Below, piece after piece: positions 9,292 to 18,528 of a stretch of DNA of 64,000 nt; position 1 is the first letter of the stretch, and each line of letters starts with the position of its first letter. Source of the stretch: Microbacterium sp. M28 (GTDB taxonomy: Bacteria > Actinomycetota > Actinomycetes > Actinomycetales > Microbacteriaceae); NCBI RefSeq assembly GCF_025836995.1, contig NZ_CP107546.1, positions 558,001 through 622,000 of the forward strand, given 5' to 3'. Below the pieces are notes generated by a model. It saw nothing but the letters and a program-made list of their open reading frames with translations. It ran no database searches and was not told the origin of the DNA. A program made the translations under genes and the position numbers.

Positions 9292-9693
9292 ATGGATTCG
9301 ATGATGATGGGCGCCATGTCCGAGGACATGATGTCGATGCCCGGCATGCAGACGATGGACATGGCCGTGATGCAGGCGTGCATGGATGCTTGCGCCGCGT
9401 GCGAGCAGGCGTGCACGGTCTGTTCGACGCAGATGATGGACTGCTCGACGGCGTGCATGAACTGTGCCGACATGGCAGGCACGATGATGCGGTCCATGAT
9501 GCGGATGCAGGGCATGACGGTCGCCAGCATGGAGGCGATGCTCGACGCCTGTATCGCCATGTGCCGGATGTGCATGGACGCCTGCGTGCAGCACGCCGAT
9601 CACAGCGAGGTCTGCAAGATGTGCGCTCAGTCGTGCCAGGCCTGCATGGACGCCTGCATGGCGATGAAGAACATGATGATGGCGGCGGCCTGA
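9292..9693 (+). CDS. Met/Cys-rich four-helix copper-binding protein (Csp-like)
   Basis: 133 residues, 17 of them Cys and roughly a quarter Met. Cys pairs are spaced CxxxC along four predicted helices (for example ACMDACAACEQACTVC and CIAMCRMCMDAC), the pattern of Csp copper-storage four-helix bundles (DUF326-type). No signal peptide is visible, so the cytosolic Csp3-like group is favoured. The N-terminal 25 residues are almost pure Met/Asp/Ser (MDSMMMGAMSEDMM), which could shuttle Cu(I). The ATG at 9292 follows GAGGTGCGAG. The gene is intact and stands alone, with no copper exporter or CsoR beside it. Confidence 0.85.
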   Translation: MDSMMMGAMSEDMMSMPGMQTMDMAVMQACMDACAACEQACTVCSTQMMDCSTACMNCADMAGTMMRSMMRMQGMTVASMEAMLDACIAMCRMCMDACVQHADHSEVCKMCAQSCQACMDACMAMKNMMMAAA

Positions 9694-9708
9694 CGGTCGG
9701 CGCTCAAC

Positions 9709-10056
9709 TCATGCGGTCGCGACGTTGAACTGCGTACGGCCGACGGCGAGGACGTGATAGCGGCGGTGCAGCGCCACCGGGGCGCCCGCTCCGGCTTCCA
9801 GTGCGGCGCCGGAACCGTTCCACAGCGCGTGCGCCGTGCCGTCGAGGTCTCGCACGACGAAGTCGCCCGTCACGGCATCCGATGACTCGACGATCGCGTC
9901 GACCCAATCGCTCGGCGTCGCCGACGCCAGCCGTGCCTGGATGAGGTGCAGCGCGTGGCCCGGAGCGAACGACGAGCAGACATCACCGTGATCGCACATG
10001 CACGCCGCACGCTCACGCACCGAGAGGGGCGAGAAGGCGGGCTGCGGGCTGGTCAC
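9709..10056 (-). CDS. Hypothetical protein with a Cys-rich N-terminus
   Basis: 115 residues, intact, family not recognised. The N-terminal third has RAACMCDHGDVC, a possible metal site. The C-terminal half reads as a small beta-rich domain (GDFVVRDLDGTAHALWNGSG, then RRYHVLAVGRTQFNV). It converges on the copper-binding gene with 15 bp between stops. The purine-rich GGAGAACATC before the ATG at 10056 serves as ribosome binding site. No function is proposed. Confidence 0.6.
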   Translation of the reverse strand: MTSPQPAFSPLSVRERAACMCDHGDVCSSFAPGHALHLIQARLASATPSDWVDAIVESSDAVTGDFVVRDLDGTAHALWNGSGAALEAGAGAPVALHRRYHVLAVGRTQFNVATA

Positions 10057-10300
10057 GATGTTCTCCTGACGGTCGGGGTGTTCCCGTAAGCGTAGGTCGG
10101 CCTCCGCCGCACCGGAACCGGGGCCGACACGCGACGCAACAAAGCGCTCGCTCTCGCTGTGCGGTCACGCTTCGGGTGGGTGGGACACGTCGGATGCCGC
10201 ACAGGGGCGTGACCGACTCGGCGAACGGTCACGGCCGGAGCGACGTGGATGCGCAGGATGCCGCCGGAAGCGCGACCGAACAGCCGCATGACCGGCGGCG
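10057..10300. other. Intergenic stretch
   Basis: About 240 bases between the hypothetical gene start and the lysR-type stop. Apart from a possible minus-strand -10 (TACGCT) near the gene at 10056, I see no feature in it. Confidence 0.4.
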
Positions 10301-11192
10301 TCAGTGCGGAGCGTGCGCCTCCAGAGCATCCGCGAGCGCGTCGCGCACCGCGGCGACGCCGGCGTTGTCGCGCGATGACGCCCTGGTCGCCGCGAAGATC
10401 TCGCGCACGGGCGACCCCGGCAGTTCGAGCAGTCGGACGCTCGCGCGGTCGCCGGTCCACACCAGGTCGGGCAGCATCGCCACGGCGTGCCCCGCGGCCA
10501 CGAGCCGGGCGTGCGCGACGAGATCGGTCGCCTCGAAGCGCACGTCGGGTTCGAACCCGCCGCACGGCATTGCTGAACGGCCCACCGCCGCACGGCCGCG
10601 CCCTGCGGTTCGAGCACCCACGCCCGGTCGCGCAGGTCCGCCAGCTCGGTGGCCGCATCGTCGCGCGGGACCGCCAGGCGGATCGGATCCCGGCCGAGGA
10701 GCGTTCGCTCGATGCCCTCGCTCACCGGGCGCGTGTGCCCCGGATACTGCTCGGCCACCACGAGATCGAAGGCTCTGGCCTGCAGCTCGAACAGCGCGAC
10801 CTCTCCGGTGCCGCTCGCGCATCTCGACGCGCAGCCCGGGCATCCGCTGCGCCAGGACCGTCAGAGCGGACGGGACGAGCGCCTCCGCGGCGGTCGGCAT
10901 GACCGCGATCCGTACGCGCGCCGGTGCGTTCTGGGACGACGAGAGCTCAGCGCGGGCGGCTTCGTCCAGCTCGAGGGCCCGCGCCGCGTGCGCGCGCGAG
11001 CACCCGCCCCTGCGCGGTCAGGCGCACGCGCCGTCCGTCGGGTTCGAGCAGCGCGACCCCGGCGTCGCGCTCCAGCTGCGCGAGCTGCTGCGACACGGTC
11101 GAAGCGCTGTATCCGAGCGAGGTGGCGACCTCGGCGATCGTCCCGCGCAGAGCCAATTCGTGCAGCAGGCGCAGGCGTCTCAGTTCGAACAC
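10301..11192 (-). CDS. LysR-family regulator, probable controller of putA
   Basis: The N-terminal winged helix reads VFELRRLRLLHELALRGTIA, then GYSASTVSQQLAQLERD (recognition helix). The substrate-binding domain follows in pieces (ERTLLGRDPIRLAVP, FEATDLVAHARLVAAGHAVAMLPDLV). Shifts near 10990, 10810 and 10570 scatter it over frames; total about 297 residues. I chose the GTG at 11192 because a strong AGGAGG lies four bases before it; an ATG at 11210 is less well placed. It is divergent from putA, as PutR-type regulators often are, so proline-dependent control is likely. Confidence 0.82.
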
Positions 11193-11196
11193 GTCA

Positions 11197-11202
11197 CCTC
11201 CT
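11197..11202 (-). promoter_or_regulatory. Strong ribosome binding site deciding the LysR start
   Basis: AGGAGG on the minus strand, four bases before a GTG. It favours the GTG start at 11192 over the upstream ATG at 11210. Confidence 0.6.
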
Positions 11203-11282
11203 AAAAGCATCGATGAATACGAACAGTATCCATCGTAAACGTGTGCTTTTCGCGACCAATGACTCCGGCGCACACTGGGAGC

Positions 11283-14200
11283 ATGAGCTCCGCCGCGCCT
11301 TCGACCGAAGCATCCGTTCTCCGACCTCGCAGACCTCGCCGACGACGCCGTCGCGCTGGTGAGGAAGTGGCTCATCGAGAGCCGCGACGTGCCGGTGGAT
11401 GCCGCGGGCGAGCGCCTCGCCGGCGTGCTGCGCGATGAGCACGGCCTCGATTTCACGGTCGGCTTCGTCGACGGGGTGGTCCGCCCCGAGGACACGAAGG
11501 TCGCCGCCCGCAAGCTCAAGGAGCTCGTGCCGCTGACACCGGCGTTCCTGCCCGCCCCGATGCGTGCGGCGATCGGCCTCGGCGGCGCCACCTCCACGAT
11601 GCTCCCCGGTGTCGTCGTCCCCGCAGCCAGGGCGGTGCTGCGGCAGATGGTGCGCCACCTCATCGTCGACGCCCGCGACGAGAAGCTCGGCGCCGCGATC
11701 AAGCACATTCGCGAGACGCAGGGCGTGAAGCTCAACGTGAACCTGCTCGGCGAGGCCATCCTCGGCCGCGAGGAGGCATCCCGCCGCCTGGAGGGCACAC
11801 GTCGCCTGATCGAGCGCGACGACGTCGACTACGTCTCGATCAAGGTGTCATCGACCGTCGCGCCGCACAGCCCCTGGGCGTTCGACGAGGCCGTCGCGCA
11901 CGCCACCGAGGCGCTGCACCCGCTGTACGAGCTGGCTGCCGCGAAGGACACCTTCATCAACCTCGACATGGAGGAGTACAAGGACCTCGATCTGACGATC
12001 GCGGTGTTCACCGGCATCCTGGATCGTCCGGAGTTCCGCGGGCTCGAGGCCGGCATCGTGCTGCAGGCCTACCTGCCGGACGCGCTCGGAGCGATGGTGC
12101 GCCTGCAGGAGTGGGCGCGCGCGCGTCGCGAGCGACGGCGCACCCATCAAGGTGCGCGTCGTCAAGGGCGCGAACCTGCCGATGGAGACGGTGGATGCCG
12201 AGACGCACGGCTGGCCGCTGGCCACCTGGTCGACCAAGCAGGAGTCGGATGCCTCGTACAAGGCGGTGCTCGAGTACGCGCTGCGCTCCGAGCACATCGG
12301 GAACGTCCGCATCGGCGTCGCCGGTCACACAACCTGTTCGACATCGCTCTGGCCTGGTTGCTCGCGGAGCGCCGCGGCGTGACGGACGGCATCGAGTTCG
12401 AGATGCTGCTGGGCATGGCCAGCGCGCAGGCGCAGGTCATCAAGCGCACGGTCGGCTCCCTGCTGCTGTACACGCCGGTCGTGCACCCGGACGAGTTCGA
12501 CGTCGCGATCGCCTACCTGATCCGACGGCTGGAAGAGGGCGCGTCGCAGGAGAACTTCATGTCGGCGGTGTTCGACCTCGACGAGGATCCCGCGCTGTTC
12601 GAGCGCGAGCAGCAGCGCTTCTTCGCATCGATCGATTCGCTGCCGTCCACGGTCCCCGGTCCGAATCGCACCCAGAACCGTCAGCTGTCGGCACCTGCCG
12701 CGCCGACCGACGCCTTCGAGAACACTCCGACACCGACCCGTCGCTCGCGGCCAACCGGGCCTGGGCCGACAGCATTCGCTCTCGGATGGCGACCTCGACC
12801 CTCGGGGACGGGACGGTCGCCGACAACACGCTGTCGACGCCGGAACAGGTGAGTGCGGCGATCGCGAAGGCCGTGGCCGCAGGCGAGGCCTGGCGCGAGC
12901 TCGGCGCCGAGGGCGCGCGGCGATCCTGCACCGCGCCGGCGAGGTGCTCGAGGCTCGACGCGCCGACCTGCTCGAGGTGATGGGGTCCGAAGCGGGCAAG
13001 GTCATCGAGCAGGGCGACCCCGAGGTCTCCGAGGCGATCGACTTCGCGCACTACTACGCCGAATCCGCCAGGGCGCTGGCCGACGTCGACGGCGCGACGA
13101 TGCAGCCGGTCGGCCTCACCGTCGTGACGCCGCCCTGGAACTTCCCGGTCGCGATCCCGGCTGGCTCGACCCTGTCCGCGCTCGCCACCGGTTCTCCGGT
13201 GATCATCAAGCCCGCCCGTCAGGCCCGCCGCTCCGGCGCCGTCATGATCGAGGCGCTGTGGGAGGCAGGAGTCCCGCGCGACGTGCTGCAGTACGTGCAG
13301 CTCGACGGCCGGGAGCTCGGACAGCAGCTCATCAGCGACCCGGCCGTCGGCCGTGTCATCCTCACCGGCGGATTCGAGACGGCCGAGCTGTTCCGCAGCT
13401 TCCGAAAGGACCTGCCCCTGCTCGCGGAGACGAGCGGCAAGAACGCCATCATCGTCACGCCCTCCGCGGACCTCGACCTGGCCGCGAAGGACGTCGCCTA
13501 CTCGGCGTTCGGCCACGCCGCCCCCAGAAGTGCTCGGCGGCCTCGCTGGTCGTGCTCGTCGGATCCGCGGCACGATCCGAGCGGTTCCGCCGACAGCTCG
13601 TCGACGCCGTTCGGGCCTACGACGTCGGATCGCCCGTGGACGGCTCGAACCGCATCGGCCCGCTGATCGGTCCCGCTGAGGGCAAGCTTCTCGGCGCGCT
13701 CACGACCCTGCACCCGGGGGAATCGTGGCTGATGAAGCCGGAGAAGCTCGACGAAGCCGGACAGCTCTGGCGCCCCGGCATCCGCGACGGTGTCGCACGC
13801 GGAAGCGAATTCCATCGTGTCGAGTACTTCGGGCCGGTGCTCGGCATCATGACGGCCGACTCCTCGATGAGGCGATCGACATCGTGAACGACATCGACTA
13901 CGGGCTGACCAGCGGCATCCACTCGCTCGACGAGGAAGAGATCCAGCAGTGGCTGGCCTCGGTCGAGGCGGGCAACGTCTACGTGAACCGCGGGACCACG
14001 GGTGCGATCGTGCAGCGCCAGCCGTTCGGCGGGTGGAAGAAGGCCGCCGTCGGTGCCGGATCCAAGGCGGGCGGGCCGAACTATCTGATCGGGCTGTCGG
14101 ATTGGACGGATGCCGAAGTGCGAACGGACACCGCCCTGGACGAGCTCGCCTCGTCCGCGGTCGCCCTGGTCGATGGGGCCGATGCCTCCTGGCTGCGCGG

Positions 14201-14723
14201 CGCGCTCGCGACCGACATCGACGCCTGGGCAGCCGAGTTCGGCGTGGTGCGCGACGCGACCGGTCTCCTCACGGAGCAGAACGTCCTCCGCTACCAGGCG
14301 GTGCCGGTGACGCTGCGCTTCGAGGGCGAGCGTGTGGTCGAGCTCCTCCGCGTCGCAGCAGCCGGGCGCCGCGCCAGGGCTCGTGTGACGGCGAGCGTGG
14401 CGACGCCTCTGCCGTCGCCCGTGGTCACCTGGCTGGGTGCGCATGACGTGACCGTCATCGTCGAGGACGCCGACCGGTGGGCCGCGCGGGCACGACGGCT
14501 CGCCGCATCGGACGGGCGCGTCCGCCTGATCGGCGCGAATGCTTCGTCGACGGCCGAGGCCGTCGAAGGGGCGCCGAGCCTCGCCGTGTATGCGAACCCC
14601 GTGGTCGCAGCCGGCCGAGTCGAGCTGCTCACGTTCCTGCGCGAACAGGCGGTGTCGATCACCGCCCACCGCTTCGGCACCCCTCGCCGGTACGACGTGC
14701 CGGTGCTGGCGCCGGTGCGCTGA
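11283..14723 (+). CDS. putA: Bifunctional proline dehydrogenase/glutamate-semialdehyde dehydrogenase
   Basis: Oxidises proline to glutamate in two steps. The N-terminal PRODH domain (to about residue 480) shows KLNVNLLGEAILG, DYVSIKVS, FINLDMEEYKDLDLT and VRVVKGAN. The ALDH domain (about residues 500-960) shows VVTPPWNFPVAIPAGS, LAETSGKNAIIV with the general-base Glu, and KCSAASLVV with the catalytic Cys. YVNRGTTGAIVQRQPFGGWK and a C-terminal extension follow. About 1146 residues in all. Some seven frame changes (near 11315, 12120, 12330, 12735, 12920, 13525, 13860) break the frame, yet both active sites survive. It lacks the RHH DNA-binding domain of enteric PutA, consistent with a separate LysR regulator. 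Confidence 0.93.
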
Positions 14724-14728
14724 GGACT

Positions 14729-14822
14729 GGATCGCAGAACTCGCCGTTCCGACGTGCCCGAGCCCTTCTAGGTCGCAGAACCTGCCGCTTTCGGGCGCGG
14801 ATGACGGCAGATTCTGCGACCT
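14729..14822. repeat. Palindromic repeat cluster A (GGTCGCAGAATCTGCCG family)
   Basis: Three units. A direct copy at 14729-14746 has small changes. A hairpin is formed by 14770-14787 and its inverted copy 14805-14822, with one mismatch in 18 and a 17-base loop. It sits directly after putA and may act as its terminator. The same unit recurs after the FBP_C gene. Confidence 0.75.
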
Positions 14823-14890
14823 GGATGCTTAACCTACCCCCGGGGCGTCCGGAGACAGCAGCGTGCCGGGCTCCGCTCAGGACACGGGTG

Positions 14891-15096
14891 TAAAATCGTC
14901 GGGTGCTGTTCACGATGAGCGCCCTCGCGGCGCGGAAGGAGGCCGCAGGCGCGCTTCGCGCCGCATGGCAGAGGCTGACCACCAGCCGGAGGCGGAACCC
15001 CCGTCGCCGGTGACGCGTCGTACCCGGCATCCCTCTGAGCGGATGCCGCCCCCATCTTCTTCCGGCCAGCACGGCCCCGTACGAAAGCTCATCATC
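14891..15096 (+). promoter_or_regulatory. Promoter and about 190-base leader of the FBP_C gene
   Basis: TAAAAT (14891-14896) is the best -10 in the area, with transcription expected to start near the GTG at 14903. The leader up to the ATG at 15097 holds several GC stems, for example CGCCCTCGCGGCG. A short frame from 14903 would give about 36 Arg/Ala-rich residues; I do not call it a gene. I do not recognise the leader as a known riboswitch. Confidence 0.35.
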
Positions 15097-15579
15097 ATGC
15101 GTCCCATCGACGAGCGCGAGATCCGCGCATCCCTCATCAACGCCTCCCGCAAGGAGACCGCCACCCTCACGCTGTAGGCCGATTTCGCCGACCTCGACTT
15201 CGAACGGCTGGACTATCTCGGCTGGACGGATGCGAAGCATCCGCGCCGTGCGTTCATCGTGACCGAGGTCGACGGCGTGCTCACCGGCGCGCTGCTGCAG
15301 CGTGCCGAGCAGCGGGTGCAGACGCGCGCCCAGTGCTCCTGGCGAGGACGTCACGCTGCGCAACGACGTCCATTCTATGCGGCCCGCCTGGCAGGCCCGC
15401 GCGGTCGCAACGGCGACACGATCGGCACGCTGGCGTGCGCCGAGTTCGGCTGCTCGCGCAACGTCCGGATGCTTCCGCCCCTGGCGTACGAGGGCTACGA
15501 CCGGGAGACGGCCCGCGAACTGCGCATCCTGAAGCTGCAGGAGAACGTGGCGGCGTTCCTGCGCGAGATCCGCGGCTGA
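15097..15579 (+). CDS. FBP_C treble-clef zinc-finger protein (disrupted)
   Basis: Matches the actinobacterial family carrying an FBP (EF-G-binding/fibronectin-binding-like) C-terminal treble-clef zinc finger. It opens MRPIDEREIRASLINASRKE, then FERLDYLGWTDAKHPRRAF and the first zinc knuckle near QCSW. The second knuckle is LACAEFGCSRNV, ending LQENVAAFLREIRG. About 160 residues. An in-frame TAG at 15175-15177 interrupts it, and two local shifts (about 15340 and 15372) scramble the first Cys pair. At 15372 the codons suggest TTT read as TT. A sequencing fault is likelier than a pseudogene. The family is thought to bind EF-G and affect antibiotic tolerance; that role is by analogy. Confidence 0.7.
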
Positions 15580-15590
15580 CCCGAGCTCTG

Positions 15591-15683
15591 GGTCGCGGAT
15601 TCTGCCGCTTCGAGGGTTGCCCGGCCGTTCCAGGTCGCGGAATCCGTCGCATCAGCGCGCGAATTCCGGCAGATTTCGCGACC
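15591..15683. repeat. Palindromic repeat cluster B (GGTCGCAGAATCTGCCG family)
   Basis: Units at 15591-15607 and 15633 onwards are direct copies (GGTCGCGGATTCTGCCG and a diverged one). 15667-15683 is the inverted copy, giving alternative hairpins downstream of the FBP_C gene and before the convergent DUF202 gene. It probably serves as a bidirectional transcription end. Confidence 0.7.
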
Positions 15684-15737
15684 CGGACGAGCGGCGCGCG
15701 ACCGCTCCGCGCGCCGCACCGGCGCCCGTACGCGGCG

Positions 15738-16076
15738 TCAGGCCAGCACGGCCCCGAGCAGGACGGCGAGAGCGAGCAGGCCGGCGGCCGTCGCGAACAC
15801 CACCAGCCCGGCGATGAGTCGCCCGTCGGGCATCCGTTCGGGGTGCGGGGCGGGCGACAGCGCGTGATCGACGGCATGCGCTCGTCGTGCCGCTGCGACC
15901 CAGAACACGGCGGATGCCGCGACGCCGACGACGCCGGGGATGATCCACACTCCCGACCCGAGGATCATCGGCAGCGCCCGTGCCGCGATCAGCGACACGA
16001 CCGCGATCGACAGCGCCGTGCGGCGCCACGCGAGCTGGGTCCGCTCCGGCTGGAGCCCGGGGTCGTACTGCGTCAC
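15738..16076 (-). CDS. DUF202 small membrane protein
   Basis: 112 residues with three predicted transmembrane helices. The DUF202 hallmark RTQLAWRRTALS at the N-terminus precedes the first helix. The GTG at 16076 is chosen because it overlaps the stop of the preceding DUF202 gene (GTGA) and puts the signature near residue 12. The family is uncharacterised. A tandem pair is common in actinobacteria, suggesting a heteromeric membrane protein. Confidence 0.78.
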   Translation of the reverse strand: MTQYDPGLQPERTQLAWRRTALSIAVVSLIAARALPMILGSGVWIIPGVVGVAASAVFWVAAARRAHAVDHALSPAPHPERMPDGRLIAGLVVFATAAGLLALAVLLGAVLA

Positions 16077-16435
16077 AGCAGGGCCGCGACGAGCACCAGG
16101 ATCCCCGCGACCGTGACGGCGATCGCCACCACCGGCGCGAGCAGCGAGCCGGGAAGCGCAGCGAGCCGCATGGCGCGTTCGCTGCGGATCCATCCGAGCC
16201 AGGCGAGCAGCGGCGTCGCAATGCCGGCGGCGATGAGCACGAGGGAGGCGATCAGGCGCAGCTGCTGCGGATGCAGATCGAGGCCGAGCACCTCGAGCGC
16301 GACGCCACCGGCGATCAGCCCGAGCGAGGTCCGGATCCAGGCCAGCAGCGTCCGCTCGTTCGCGAGTGTGAAGCGGGGGTCGGGCTCTTCGCCGTGACGA
16401 TAGACGGCCGCGGGGAAACGACGCGGGGTCGACAT
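16073..16435 (-). CDS. DUF202/YidH-family membrane protein
   Basis: 120 residues: MSTPRRFPAAVYRHGEEPDP, then the signature FTLANERTLLAWIRTSLG, followed by three hydrophobic helices. It is cotranslated with the next DUF202 gene by a 4-bp overlap. The PaaX gene lies 40 bp upstream on the same strand, and because of a lost base that gene seems to read straight into this one. No function is known for the family. Confidence 0.8.
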   Translation of the reverse strand: MSTPRRFPAAVYRHGEEPDPRFTLANERTLLAWIRTSLGLIAGGVALEVLGLDLHPQQLRLIASLVLIAAGIATPLLAWLGWIRSERAMRLAALPGSLLAPVVAIAVTVAGILVLVAALL

Positions 16436-16475
16436 GCGTCTCCGATCCGGTGGGCGGCGGGGGTCGATGACCATC

Positions 16476-17317
16476 CTAGAGCGCCGGGATCTGCCGCCCA
16501 CCGCGGCGACGTGCCCCCTCGCTCGTGCGCCCAACGCGACGGACAGCTCCGCGAAGACGGCGAAGCTGCGCTCGCCGGGCCAGTCCGCGGGCAGGAGCGA
16601 AGGAGGCAGCCCTGGGTCGAGGTAGGGCAGCGTCCGCCACGCGTCGATGAGCCGGACGTACGCGACGAACGCGTCGCGGTCCGTGGCAGCAGACGGGAGC
16701 TCCACTACGGCCGCCTGGAAGCGTTCGTGCTCGCCCCGTAGGGCGTCCAGATCCCACCAGGTGCGCACCGCATCGGCGAGGGAACCCGCTACCGACGGGG
16801 CATCCGAGCGGAACAGCACCGCCTCCTCGCGGACGCCGACATCGCGCAGCAGTTCCTCGACCTCATCCTCGAGATGGCCGGGGAGGATCCACAGCGCAGG
16901 CGAGACAGCCCCTGCTCCGAGCCACTGCAGTCCGCGCCGCAGCCGATGCCGCAGCCCGCGACGCGACTCGGGGATCGAGTAGGACACGAGGCACCACGGC
17001 TCGTCCTCACTCATGGTGCGGATGTCGAAGATCCGGCGGTCGCCTCGCTCGAGCATCGGCAGTGCCGCAGGGTTGAGGCGGTAGCCCGCGGCATCCGCAC
17101 GCTCAGCCAGCAGCAGCCCGCGCTGCTTCAGCCGTGCGATCGCGGTGCGGGCCCGGTCCGCGGGGATGCCGAGGTCGCCGGCCAGACGTACGAGCACGGC
17201 CGCGGAGATCCATCCACCGAGCGGGCGCACGTACAGCCCGACGACCGTGCGCAGCAGGGAGGCCGTGCTGCCCGGCCGCGCGTCGAAGTCGTCGAGGACG
17301 ACGGCCTCTTCGCTCAT
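16476..17317 (-). CDS. PaaX-family transcriptional regulator in the kynurenine operon
   Basis: About 280 residues. The N-terminal winged helix (about residues 20-90) has SLLRTVVGLYVRPLGGWISA and RTAIARLKQRGLLLAE. The central PaaX domain reads PWCLVSYSIPESRRGLRHRL and GAGAVSPALWILPGHLEDEV. The C-terminal PaaX_C part ends near 16476 if one G is restored near 16500, giving ...AVGGQIPAL. PaaX proteins are CoA-thioester-responsive repressors of aromatic degradation. Its ATG overlaps the kynU stop (ATGA), so it belongs to the kynurenine operon and may regulate it. The effector is unknown. Confidence 0.85.
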
Positions 17318-18527
17318 GCGCGCAGAGCGTCCCGGACCGCCAGAACGCCGGAGAGGGCTTCGACATGCGAGGTGCTCAACGGAGACAGACCGAGCCGGAT
17401 GCCGTCCGGGAACCGGAAATCCGGGATGACGCCGTCGGCCCACAGCTCCTGCGTCACCCGCTGGAACTCCGGATGCCCGATCGTCACGTGGCTGCCGCGC
17501 ACTGCGGCATCCCGTGGGCTCAGCAGCCGCACGCCGAGCGGACCGAGCTCCTGATCGAACGCCTGCACGACGAGGTCGGTCAGCGAGATCGACTTGGCCC
17601 GGATCGCGTCGATCCCCGCGTCCTCGATGTGATCGAGCATGCCCTGCATCGCGAGCATCGAGATCACCGGGGAGTGCCGCTGAGCAGCTGGCGGATATCC
17701 GGCGACGGCACGTACTCGCGGCCCATCGCGAAGATGTCGGCCGCGCTCCACCATCCCTGGATCGGTTGGCGCAGCAGCCCCTGCAGGCCGCTGCGCAGAT
17801 ACGCGAACGCGGGCGAACCAGGGCCGCCGTTCAAGTACTTGTACGTGCAGCCGACGGCGAGATCGACGCCCCACGCATCCAGGTGCATCGGGATGACGCC
17901 GACGGAGTGGCAGAGATCCCACATCATCAGGGCGCCCGATTCGTGCACGCGAGCGGTGATCCCAGGCATGTCGGCCACGGCGCCGGAGCGGTAGTCCACG
18001 TGGCTCAGGCAGACGAGCGCGGTGCGCTCCGAGACGACATCGGCGAGGTCGCCGAGCGTGACGCCCGTGGTGGGGTCGGGTTCCAGCCAGCGCACGGTCA
18101 GGCCGCTCTCGGACGCGACACCCTCCGCGAGGAAGCGGTCGGTCGGGAAGTTGCCCGCTTCGATCACGAGCTCCGTCCGTGCCCGGTCGTGCCCGGCCGC
18201 GGCGCGCATGAGCTTGTAGATCAACACGCTCGTCGAGTCAGCGACGACGGTCTGCCCGGGAGCCGCGCCGAGCGCGACACGGGCGATCCGGTCACCGAGC
18301 TGCATCGGAAGATCCATCCACTGCTCGTCCCACGACCGGATCAGGCGCGTGCCCCAGTCGTGCCGCACGAACGCGGCGATGCGGTCCGCGGTGTCGGCGA
18401 GGGGGCGACCCAACGAGTTGCCGTCGAGATAGGCGGAGACACCGGGCGCTGCGGCGAACGCGTCGAGGTGCTGGGCCAGGGGATCGGCGGCGTCGAGGTC
18501 GCGCGCGAGGGCGAGCAGGTCGGTCAT
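17314..18527 (-). CDS. kynU: Kynureninase
   Basis: PLP enzyme that cleaves kynurenine to anthranilate and alanine. Signatures: LDGNSLGRPL, MMWDLCHSVGVIP with the PLP-N1 Asp, and GCTYKYLNGGPGSPAF with the Schiff-base Lys, then QGWWS. About 405 residues. One shift near 17680 fits a run of five C read as four (ACTCCCCCGGTG expected). It starts one base after the amidohydrolase stop and overlaps the PaaX start, so it is tightly coupled in kynA-amidohydrolase-kynU-paaX-like. Confidence 0.94.
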
Positions 18528-18528
18528 G

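Noticed and set aside
14903..15012. A leaderless Arg/Ala-rich short frame in the FBP_C leader as a real peptide.
   Set aside because: The composition is what random GC-rich DNA gives; unlike the Cys leader at 4779 it has no amino acid bias tied to the downstream gene.
16073..17443. A single long open frame joining the PaaX regulator to a DUF202 protein, as if fused.
   Set aside because: Restoring one G near 16500 gives the PaaX gene its own stop, and the DUF202 gene has its own start and canonical N-terminus.
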